Source: JAVBLU01 sp031553225 (GTDB lineage: Bacteria > Bacillota > Clostridia > Christensenellales > UBA1750). Taken from it: 30,573 bases of DNA. Within the stretch, counting starts at the first letter, position 1. The number at the start of each line of letters is the position of its first letter. The notes beneath the pieces were generated by a model. The model ran no database searches. It was given only the letters and a program-made list of their open reading frames with translations, and had not been told where the DNA came from. Of this stretch, positions 13,710 to 20,731 are shown in pieces. The stretch spans positions 1 through 30,573 of the forward strand of contig JAVBLU010000004.1 in the NCBI GenBank assembly GCA_031553225.1, read 5' to 3'. Position numbers and translations under genes: made by a program.

Positions 13710-14867
13710 TTATGGCAGCAGGGGCGCGGCGGGCAGAAACCACTGGTCCAAAACGCGCCGTATCAGCGCGCCCAGCGACTTACTGGCGACCGTTTCCCCG
13801 GCGATGAGCGGCACCTCCATCTCATCCATGCCGGTAAGACGAATGCGCAGCGTACCGATCACCTGGCCGCGAGCGACAGGCGCTTGTATGCTCGCGGGCA
13901 GCTCTGCGCGCAGCAGCGGCCGCTCTCCGGGCAGCAGCGCAACCACCGCCTGCCTGGCGGCCACAGCGTTAATGTGCGCGGGCGAGCCGCCTTCCACGCT
14001 CACGCTGCGAACTGGCTGACCTTCCGCCACAATCTCCTGCGCGGTGACGTTGGCAAAGCCCCAGTCGAGCATTTGCGCACACCGCTCGTACATCGGGCCG
14101 CAGTTGAGCACCACGGCGACCAGCTCGCGGCCGTCTCGCTCGGCGGAGGCCACAAGGCAGCGCCCGGCGGCTTTCGTATAGCCGGTTTTTACGCCCGTAG
14201 CGCCTTCGTAGTCGTACAAGAGCTTGTTCTTGTTGCTCATCGCCCGGTCCCATGGCTTGCCTTCCCAGGGCACATTCATGCGCTTGGTGCCCACGACGCG
14301 GGCAAACTCCTCGTTGCGCAGCGCGTAGGCCGCCAGACGCGCCAAGTCCTCCCCGCTGGTATAATGCCCCTCGGCCGGTAAGCCGTGGGGGTTCACAAAG
14401 CGGGTGTGCACAAGCTTCAGGCGCTGGCCGGTGTCGTTCATCAGCTGCGCAAAGCCGGGCACGCTCCCCCCCACGTACTCGGCGAGCGCGACGGCCGCAT
14501 CGTTCCCGGAGCGCAGCATCAGCCCGAAAAGCAGATTGTTCACGCTCTGGCGCTCGCCCTCGTCCAGATACATGCTGGAACCTTCCACGCCGTGCGCGTT
14601 GCGGGAGGCGGTGACCACATCCGACAGATTTGCGTGTTCTATGGCGACGAGCGCAGTCATTATCTTGGTCGTGCTCGCCATGGGCAGCTCCTCCTGCCCG
14701 TTGAGCGACCACAGAATGCGCCCGCTCGCCACGTCCACCAGCGCGGCGGCCTTAGCGTCCTTCACCTCAAGAGCCGCGGTCTGCGCGCTCTCCTCCTGCG
14801 CGCGCGCCGCAGCGCCGACGTGGAACAGGGCGAGAACCACCAACCAAACGGACAATATGCGCCGCAT
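13710..14867 (-). CDS. D-alanyl-D-alanine carboxypeptidase (S11, DacF-like)
   Basis: A 385-residue penicillin-binding protein that removes the terminal D-Ala of peptidoglycan stem peptides. Residues 1-23 are a signal peptide. The three serine-transferase motifs are STTK (65-68), SGN (120-122) and KTG (227-229), all in normal spacing. A C-terminal beta domain follows (about 275-355), and the last part (LGALIRRVLDQWFLPAAPL) is a possible amphipathic membrane anchor. The ATG ending at 14867 is preceded by GGGGTG at a good distance; an upstream frame adds 15 residues without support. DacF is expressed in the forespore in Bacillus, but regulation cannot be read here. Confidence 0.93.
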   Translation of the reverse strand: MRRILSVWLVVLALFHVGAAARAQEESAQTAALEVKDAKAAALVDVASGRILWSLNGQEELPMASTTKIMTALVAIEHANLSDVVTASRNAHGVEGSSMYLDEGERQSVNNLLFGLMLRSGNDAAVALAEYVGGSVPGFAQLMNDTGQRLKLVHTRFVNPHGLPAEGHYTSGEDLARLAAYALRNEEFARVVGTKRMNVPWEGKPWDRAMSNKNKLLYDYEGATGVKTGYTKAAGRCLVASAERDGRELVAVVLNCGPMYERCAQMLDWGFANVTAQEIVAEGQPVRSVSVEGGSPAHINAVAARQAVVALLPGERPLLRAELPASIQAPVARGQVIGTLRIRLTGMDEMEVPLIAGETVASKSLGALIRRVLDQWFLPAAPLLP

Positions 14868-14946
14868 ACCCATCACCCCATGCCAAGGTATGCGACGCGC
14901 CGGCCGGTACATGACGGGCTTGGCAAAACCGGAAGAAAAACTTCGC

Positions 14947-17016
14947 CTACAGCGCTACGGACAGCTGATGCAGCGCGCGCGAACAAGCCGTATACAGCAT
15001 ACGCCGGGCATGGGCGCTCGCCTGCTCGCCTGGCCAGTATACGAACACCGCGTCAAACTCCAGGCCCTTGGCCAGAAACACAGGGGCGATGATCAGGCCG
15101 CCCTCGGGCAGGAGCGATTCCTCGCGCAGCAACGCCGCCTGCGGCAGCAGCGCGGAAAATGCCTCCGCCTCTGCCATGGTGCGCGTAAGCAGCGCGGCCG
15201 TGTGGTTGTTGCCGCCCAACATCGCCGCAAACGCTGCGGCCACGTCCTGCGCGGGCAGATCGGCCGGCAGGCGGCGCACGGCCTCGCCTTCGCGGCCGCA
15301 ATCGTCGCTGCCGCCCTCGTCGTCAAACTGACGGCAAAACGCACTGATAGGCGCGGCGTTGCGGTAGGAGCGCAGCAGGGTGGCCGTGTGCACCCGCTGC
15401 GCGTGAAAGTGCCCGGCGAGAAGCGCAAGGCCCGAAGTTTCGTCCGGCCATATGGACTGGCGCGGGTCGCCCAGAAACGTGGCTTTGGCGTTTGGGTACA
15501 AGAGCCGCAGCGTTTCCAGGTGCAAGGCCGACAGGTCCTGCGCCTCATCAACGATGAGGCAGCGCACGGCATGCTCGCTCCTGGACACGCCAAGGCGCAG
15601 CGACAACCACAGCAGCGGCACCGCGTCCTCGGACGCCGCGAAACGCCGCTCCGCAAGGCCGCTAACGGCGACGCCCCGCTCCGCCGCAAACTGCTCGTAC
15701 AAAACGGGCAGATCGAGGCTTGTCATGCGGTGCAGCGAAAGGCGCGCCGGCTCCAGGCACTCCATGGCCTTCAGCCGCGCCATGCTTGCGCGGTACATCG
15801 GCTTTATGGTGGCTTTCAGCTTCTCAAGAAACTGATCGGACAGCATCTTTTCCAGCGCATCCAGCTTCTGCGCAAAGCGCAGGCGGATGCGCTGCAAGCG
15901 CTGCGCGGGCCGTACGGCGGCCATATCGGACGCGTACAGCTCGCTCATCTCACGTGCGGAGGCGACCATATGCTCCTGAAAGAGAATGTCCGCGAACGGG
16001 TGCTGTGGTTCCCGCTCCAGGCGCTCGGCCAAAGCGTGCAGCGCCTGTAGAAACTCTGGCGTACGGCGCGCGTCCTGCACTCTGCGCGCAAGCGCACGCT
16101 CAAAGCCGGGCAGAGCGCCCTCCACAGGCAACAGCAGGCGGCTTGCCGCGCAGTCGTGCAGGGTGAGAATGGGCATGTCCTCCTCGCCCAGGTCGGGCAG
16201 CACGTGGGAGATGGCTTCACAGAAGGCGGCCGTCGGCGACAGGATGCGCACGCTCTCGCTCTTGAGCGTATCGCGCATCCGGTACAGCAGGAACGCCACG
16301 CGGTGAAGCGCCACGGTGGTCTTTCCGCTGCCTGCCGGGCCGGTGACCACCAGAGCGTCGCAGTCCGTGTCGCGTATCGCCTCGTACTGCTCGCGCTGGA
16401 TGGTGGCCACCACCTGGCGCATGTGCATGTCCGCCGAGCGGCCGAGTACGTCCAGCAGCATGTCGTCCATGATCGCCAGGTCGGCGTCATGTACGGCAAG
16501 CAAACGGCCCTGGTCCATGCGGATCAACTGCTTGAGCAGAAGGTCCACGCGCACTTCTCCGGCGGGCGCGCTGAAGACGGCCGGTCCGGGCGTGCAGTCG
16601 TAATACAGCCGGGCGATGGGCGCGCGCCAGTCGTTCACCAGGCAGTCGCTGGAGGCGGTGTCCATGATGGCGCCATGACCGATGGTGACCGTCTCCGCCA
16701 GGCCGTCCCCTTCCCGAAACCAAAGGCGCGCGAAATACGGCTCCAGCGCCATGCGCGCAAGTTTTTTGGCCATGCGCGTGTCATGCCCAAGCAGCGCGCC
16801 GAGATGCGTGATGTTCTGCAGGGCGATGGCAGCCTCCTGCACCGCCTCTTCGTTGCGGCGGCCGTGCAGTTGATCGAACATGAACGCCTGCCAGTCCACA
16901 AGAGCCTGACGCTGGTCCAGCGCCAACTCCCTGGCGCGCTCCGCCCAGAAGAGCAGCGCCCCGTGCACGCGGTGCAGATATGCCTCTTCTTCCTGAAACG
17001 ACCAACTCACTCGCAT
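14947..17016 (-). CDS. helD: HelD-like UvrD/Rep-family helicase
   Basis: A 689-residue superfamily 1 ATPase. HelD binds RNA polymerase and recycles stalled complexes by removing nucleic acid. Family hallmarks are the N-terminal helical hairpin (about 1-70), CLVNDWRAPIARLYYD, and VVATIQREQYEAIRD just before the Walker A GPAGSGKTTVALH (about 226-238). Walker B is LIVDEAQDLS (about 488-497). Further helicase motifs are LGDPRQSIW, LLRSYRNAAPI, VFLAKGLEFDAVFVYW and RMLYTACSRALHQL. GGGAG precedes the start; a GTG two codons later is also possible. Longer upstream in-frame codons lie within the promoter region. Confidence 0.9.
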   Translation of the reverse strand: MRVSWSFQEEEAYLHRVHGALLFWAERARELALDQRQALVDWQAFMFDQLHGRRNEEAVQEAAIALQNITHLGALLGHDTRMAKKLARMALEPYFARLWFREGDGLAETVTIGHGAIMDTASSDCLVNDWRAPIARLYYDCTPGPAVFSAPAGEVRVDLLLKQLIRMDQGRLLAVHDADLAIMDDMLLDVLGRSADMHMRQVVATIQREQYEAIRDTDCDALVVTGPAGSGKTTVALHRVAFLLYRMRDTLKSESVRILSPTAAFCEAISHVLPDLGEEDMPILTLHDCAASRLLLPVEGALPGFERALARRVQDARRTPEFLQALHALAERLEREPQHPFADILFQEHMVASAREMSELYASDMAAVRPAQRLQRIRLRFAQKLDALEKMLSDQFLEKLKATIKPMYRASMARLKAMECLEPARLSLHRMTSLDLPVLYEQFAAERGVAVSGLAERRFAASEDAVPLLWLSLRLGVSRSEHAVRCLIVDEAQDLSALHLETLRLLYPNAKATFLGDPRQSIWPDETSGLALLAGHFHAQRVHTATLLRSYRNAAPISAFCRQFDDEGGSDDCGREGEAVRRLPADLPAQDVAAAFAAMLGGNNHTAALLTRTMAEAEAFSALLPQAALLREESLLPEGGLIIAPVFLAKGLEFDAVFVYWPGEQASAHARRMLYTACSRALHQLSVAL

Positions 17017-17062
17017 CAACTCCCACGGGTAGATTATTCTCCGTTTGCGAAAAAGACAAGCC

Positions 17063-17091
17063 TTGTAACGCCGCGATTTTTTTGCTATACT
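17063..17091 (+). promoter_or_regulatory. Promoter of a candidate small RNA
   Basis: TTGTAA (17063-17068), 17-base spacer, TATACT (17086-17091). No gene starts between it and the terminator at 17169-17203. It lies divergent to helD. Confidence 0.6.
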
Positions 17092-17097
17092 ATTGGT

Positions 17098-17203
17098 GAT
17101 AAAATATGCCGATGCGCGCCGTGCGCCGCTTTGCGCGCGATAACTGAATGCGGATGTACAGCGGAAAAAACGAACGCCATGCACGATGGCGTCGTTTTTG
17201 TTA
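17098..17203 (+). ncRNA. Candidate small RNA of about 105 nt
   Basis: The transcript predicted from the promoter at 17063-17091 would end at the strong terminator at 17169-17203. A GCGCGC/GCGCGC stem (17114-17119 with 17133-17138) is possible inside. I do not recognise a known RNA family, and no ORF with a ribosome binding site ends within it. It could also be an attenuated leader whose rare readthrough reaches the peptidoglycan-binding gene. Confidence 0.4.
17169..17203 (+). terminator. Intrinsic terminator, bidirectional
   Basis: AACGAACGCCAT (17169-17180), loop GCACG, ATGGCGTCGTT (17186-17196), then TTTTTGTT, with one bulged base. The minus strand reads into TTTTTT, so it also works in that direction. 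Confidence 0.8.
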
Positions 17204-17280
17204 TGTTGGCTTTATGCAGGCGTTCGCTGCGGCCGATCTGGGCCCACCCCTTTCGTACTCCCATTTATACGGGATCCGCA

Positions 17281-17309
17281 TTGAACGGGATGAAAAAAAG
17301 TGCTATACT
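17281..17309 (+). promoter_or_regulatory. Promoter of peptidoglycan-binding protein gene
   Basis: TTGAAC (17281-17286), 17-base spacer, TATACT (17304-17309), about 40 bases before the start codon. Confidence 0.75.
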
Positions 17310-17349
17310 GTGATAACTCATCTTCGAGCATCTCATCGGGAGGCTGCGC

Positions 17350-18291
17350 ATGAAACGTCTGCTATCGGCCATGCTGGCGGTGCTGCTCCTGTGCGCACCG
17401 GGCGCGCAGGCCTTTGCAACTGCGCGGCCCGCTACGCCCCCGCCCTCGCCTTCGCCCGCCGCTACGCCCACGTCGGCGCAGCCCGGCACGGCAACCACCG
17501 CAAGCCCGCTGCCCTCCGGCGCTACGCCCCTGCCTACGCCAGAGCCCTCTCCAACGCCCGAACCCGCGCCCATTCCCCTGGCGGTTTCCCCCTCGCGTAA
17601 CCTGTTGAAGGAAGGCGCGATGGGCGACGAAGTGGTGCTCATGCAGATGCGCTTAAAGGATTTGGGATATTTCAGCTATAAGGTGACGGGCGTATACGGT
17701 TCCTTCACAAGCAAGGCCGTGGAAGCGTTTCAGCGCGCCAACGGGCTAAACCCCGACGGCCATATGGGCGAAACCACCGCGAGCTATCTGTATTCGCCCA
17801 CGGCAAAGCGTGGCGTGGGTATTCTGCGCGCTACCCCGACGCCGACGCCCAAGGCCACACCCCGGCCCACAAAGCCGACGTACGGCAAGCTGATCGACTG
17901 GAAGGACGCCTCCGGCAAGGTTGCGCGCTGGAATGGGCCTAAGTTTCAGATACGGGATTTTTACACGGGCGTCACCTACTATGTGTACCGCGTGGGCGGC
18001 TCCAACCATATGGACATCGCCCCCGCCAGCAAGGACGACACGGCCAAGCTGAAGCGCACGTACGGCGGGCGGTGGACCTGGAGCCGGCGCCCGGTGCTCG
18101 TTCGACTGGGCGGCACGTGGTACGCGGCTTCCATCAACGGCATGCCGCACAACGAGGCGGCCAGCGTAAAGGGCAACGGGATGGACGGCCAGATATGCCT
18201 GCACTTCCTCAACAGCAAGACGCACATCCATAACGCCAAGGATCCGGAGCATCAGCGATGCGTGCAGATCGCCGCAGGAAAAAAGAAATAG
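17350..18291 (+). CDS. Secreted peptidoglycan-binding domain protein with conserved C-terminal Cys/His domain
   Basis: A 313-residue exported protein. Residues 1-22 are a signal peptide. A Pro/Thr/Ser/Ala-rich linker follows (about 25-80), then a PG_binding_1 repeat (about 85-150: MQMRLKDLGYF, GSFTSKAVEAFQRANGL, G at the end). After a second short TP-rich linker, a C-terminal domain (about 178-310) contains YGGRWTWSRRPVLVRL, AASINGMPHNEAA and GQICLHFLNSKTHIHN, with conserved Cys and His. Similar domains occur in clostridial wall proteins. The residues are suggestive of a peptidoglycan transpeptidase or amidase but do not match the standard YkuD motif. GGGAGG precedes the ATG. Confidence 0.85.
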   Translation: MKRLLSAMLAVLLLCAPGAQAFATARPATPPPSPSPAATPTSAQPGTATTASPLPSGATPLPTPEPSPTPEPAPIPLAVSPSRNLLKEGAMGDEVVLMQMRLKDLGYFSYKVTGVYGSFTSKAVEAFQRANGLNPDGHMGETTASYLYSPTAKRGVGILRATPTPTPKATPRPTKPTYGKLIDWKDASGKVARWNGPKFQIRDFYTGVTYYVYRVGGSNHMDIAPASKDDTAKLKRTYGGRWTWSRRPVLVRLGGTWYAASINGMPHNEAASVKGNGMDGQICLHFLNSKTHIHNAKDPEHQRCVQIAAGKKK

Positions 18292-18340
18292 CGCCGCACG
18301 GCTTGGCGAACAGCGCCAGGCCGCGCGTTTGTGTGCGGCG
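18292..18340 (+). terminator. Large hairpin after the peptidoglycan-binding gene
   Basis: An outer stem CGCCGCAC/GTGCGGCG (18292-18299, 18333-18340) encloses an inner 9-bp stem (18300-18308, 18314-18322) with one G-U pair. It begins right after the stop codon. No T run follows, so termination is likely but not certain. Confidence 0.5.
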
Positions 18341-18464
18341 GTAGAGCTTTGCGCGGCGCGGGCACGAGCGACGAAAACCCGGCCATGTGCCGCCAACAGG
18401 GCATCGCCTGACGTACAGAGCGGTTTTGGGCAACAGCACAAGGAAAAGTTGGAGGGAACCCGCC
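18341..18464 (+). other. Spacer before ABC transporter gene
   Basis: No gene or clear promoter recognised. It ends in GGAGGG eight bases before the GTG start of the ABC transporter. Confidence 0.4.
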
Positions 18465-20237
18465 GTGCACGACTTAAAGCGCCTCATCAAGCTGGCAAAA
18501 CCCTGGTATCCGTTCCTGGTCATCTCGGGCATCGCCATGCTGCTCATCACCGCCTGCAACCTGGTCACGCCCGCTTTGGTGCGCGCGCTGGTCGCCAACC
18601 TCGAGTCGCCCGAGGGCATCCTCATGCAGCAGCTGATCTCCTACGGCGTCATCCTTTCCGCCGCATACATGCTGCGCGCGGTGTGCCGCTTTCTTCAGAA
18701 TTACTACGCGCACAGGGCCGCCTGGACGCTGGTGCCCATGCTGCGCGCGCGCATCTACGACCACCTGCAGCGTCTGTCCATGCGCTACTATCACGACAAG
18801 CAAACAGGGCAGCTGATGGCCCGGCTCATCTCTGACGCAGACAAGATTGAGCTGCTCATCGCCCACGCCCTGCCCGAGCTGATCACGAACGTGCTCGTTT
18901 TCCTGGGCGTAACCCTCCTCATGCTCTCCATCAACCCAACGCTCACCCTGCTCACATTCATACCAACGCCCTTCCTGCTTGCGGGCAGCTTCTACTTCGT
19001 GCGGCGGATCCACCCCCTGTTCAAGAAGCAGCAGGAGGCCATGGGCGAGCTTTCGGCCATTCTGCAGGACAACCTCTCGGGCGTGAAGGAGATTCAGGCC
19101 TTCAACCAGGAGGATCGCGAGCATGACCGCGTGCTTGGCCGCAGCATGCGCCACTCCAAGTTTACGCTGGCCGCGCTCAAGCAGTCGGGCATCTTCCACC
19201 CGGCCATGGAGTTTCTCACATCGCTGGGCACGATCATCGTCATCGTGTTCGGCGGCATGCTCGCCATGCGCGGCAGCCTCTCCATCGCCGATATCGTGGG
19301 CTTTATGATGTACCTGTCCATGCTCTACCAGCCCATCGCCAGTCTGGGGCGTGTGCTGGAGGATACCCAGAACGCCTGGGTGAGCGTGCGGCGCGTGTAC
19401 GAACTGCTGGACGCCTCCTCGGACATCAAAGAGAACGACAACGCCCAGGACCTGCCCGCGCCCGCGCAAGGAGCCATCGAATTTGATCATCTGTCCTTCC
19501 ACTACACCGAAGGCTCGCCCGTGCTGGAGGACATCAGCTTCGCCTGCAGGCCCGGCGAGATGGTCGCCCTCGTCGGCCCGACCGGCGTGGGCAAAACCAC
19601 CATCACCTCGCTTCTGATGCGCTTTTACGACCCGGTGAGCGGCGCGGTGCGCGTGGACGGGCGCGACCTGCGCGACGTGACGCTGCACAGCCTACGGCAG
19701 AATATTTCAGTCGTGCTACAGGACGTGTTCCTGTTCAACGGCACCGTGGCAGAGAACATCGCCTACGGCGCGTCCGCCGCCACGCCGCAGGATATCGAAG
19801 AAGCCGCGCGCATCGCCAACGCGCACGGCTTTATCAGCGAACTTCCGGACGGATACAACACCACCATCGGTGAGCGCGGCCTCAAGCTCTCCGGCGGGCA
19901 AAAGCAGCGCCTGGCCATCGCGCGCGCGGTGCTCCGCAAATCCAGCGTCCTCATCCTGGACGAGGCGACCGCGTCCGTAGACGTGGAGACCGAGGCAGAG
20001 ATACAAAAGGCCATCCAGCAGCTGGCCGGCACGCGCACGATCATCGTCATCGCGCACCGTGTGTCCACCGTTAAGCGTGCCGACCAGATCCTGGTGCTGT
20101 CGGAGGGGCGCATTGTAGAGCGGGGCCATCATGAGGGTCTGCTCAAGTCCGGCGGGCTGTACGCGCGCATGTGCCGTATCCAGCTGGAGGCCAACCGCAA
20201 GCAGGACGAGGACATGCTGCTGGAAGACGTCGGCTAG
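18465..20237 (+). CDS. ABC transporter, fused permease and ATPase (exporter type)
   Basis: A 590-residue half-transporter of the MsbA/BmrA type that works as a dimer. Residues about 10-300 form the six-helix transmembrane domain; the cytoplasmic loops include RMRYYHDKQTGQLMARL-like coupling sequence. The nucleotide-binding domain starts near 335 and shows Walker A GPTGVGKTT (about 371), the Q-loop QDVFLFNGTVAENI, signature LSGGQKQRLAIARA (about 474), Walker B VLILDEATASVD and the H-loop IVIAHRVST. The start is a GTG eight bases after GGAGGG; a longer in-frame ATG at 18387 adds 26 residues without support. The substrate (lipid, drug or peptide) is unknown. Its stop shares a CTAG with the convergent gene. 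Confidence 0.93.
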   Translation: MHDLKRLIKLAKPWYPFLVISGIAMLLITACNLVTPALVRALVANLESPEGILMQQLISYGVILSAAYMLRAVCRFLQNYYAHRAAWTLVPMLRARIYDHLQRLSMRYYHDKQTGQLMARLISDADKIELLIAHALPELITNVLVFLGVTLLMLSINPTLTLLTFIPTPFLLAGSFYFVRRIHPLFKKQQEAMGELSAILQDNLSGVKEIQAFNQEDREHDRVLGRSMRHSKFTLAALKQSGIFHPAMEFLTSLGTIIVIVFGGMLAMRGSLSIADIVGFMMYLSMLYQPIASLGRVLEDTQNAWVSVRRVYELLDASSDIKENDNAQDLPAPAQGAIEFDHLSFHYTEGSPVLEDISFACRPGEMVALVGPTGVGKTTITSLLMRFYDPVSGAVRVDGRDLRDVTLHSLRQNISVVLQDVFLFNGTVAENIAYGASAATPQDIEEAARIANAHGFISELPDGYNTTIGERGLKLSGGQKQRLAIARAVLRKSSVLILDEATASVDVETEAEIQKAIQQLAGTRTIIVIAHRVSTVKRADQILVLSEGRIVERGHHEGLLKSGGLYARMCRIQLEANRKQDEDMLLEDVG

Positions 20238-20659
20238 GCGCCTTCCTCCTGCCCCTCGCCCCGTCGCACCTCGCACAGCACGCAGTCGTGCTGGTCGATG
20301 AACACGACGTGCGCGTCCTCCGGGATGCGGGCCGCCGGGCAGGATATGGCGCAGCTGGGGTAGGAAACGGCCTGGGATGCATATTCCGTTTCAGCGGGGG
20401 CGCGCACATGAAGCCGAACAGTCACCTCGCGGTTGCGCACGCGCACCTGCGTAACGCTAATCCGCCCGCCGCCCGTGGGCTGCATCCCCATTCCCGCGCC
20501 CAGCAACACGCGGCCCGCGCCGCCCGCCTGCCCCGAAAGGTCGCCCGCGCGCACCTCGCACGCGGCGCTTTCCGTCTCCATCCTGTAGCCGGGTACCTCC
20601 TCATATGGCACGGCCGATTCTTCCTCGCGCTCTTCGACAGGTGGATCCTCTTTGTGCAC
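20234..20659 (-). CDS. PrcB-like (protease complex subunit family) small protein
   Basis: A 141-residue protein with no signal peptide. Residues 1-35 are acidic. The rest has the PrcB_C-like pattern: LLGAGMGMQPTGGGRISVTQV, alternating beta strands, then SQAVSYPSCAISCP and a final strand HVVFID. Related proteins are usually exported or membrane-tethered. The start is a GTG preceded by GGAGG at eight bases. It is convergent with the ABC transporter (4-base overlap of stops) and divergent from the alpha-mannosidase gene. The family is a moderately confident match by pattern; function unknown. Confidence 0.68.
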   Translation of the reverse strand: MHKEDPPVEEREEESAVPYEEVPGYRMETESAACEVRAGDLSGQAGGAGRVLLGAGMGMQPTGGGRISVTQVRVRNREVTVRLHVRAPAETEYASQAVSYPSCAISCPAARIPEDAHVVFIDQHDCVLCEVRRGEGQEEGA

Positions 20660-20731
20660 GCTAACCGCCTCCGTTCTCCCCTACATCATATCCGGCCGCA
20701 TTCCACCGCATGACTTAAGGAGGGAAAACCC

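Noticed and set aside
17148..17600. A plus-strand ORF through the terminator into the peptidoglycan-binding gene
   Set aside because: It overlaps the terminator, promoter and signal-peptide region in another frame; no ribosome binding site.
18474..19688. A 404-codon minus-strand frame opposite the ABC transporter
   Set aside because: Antisense shadow; the plus strand carries all ABC motifs.
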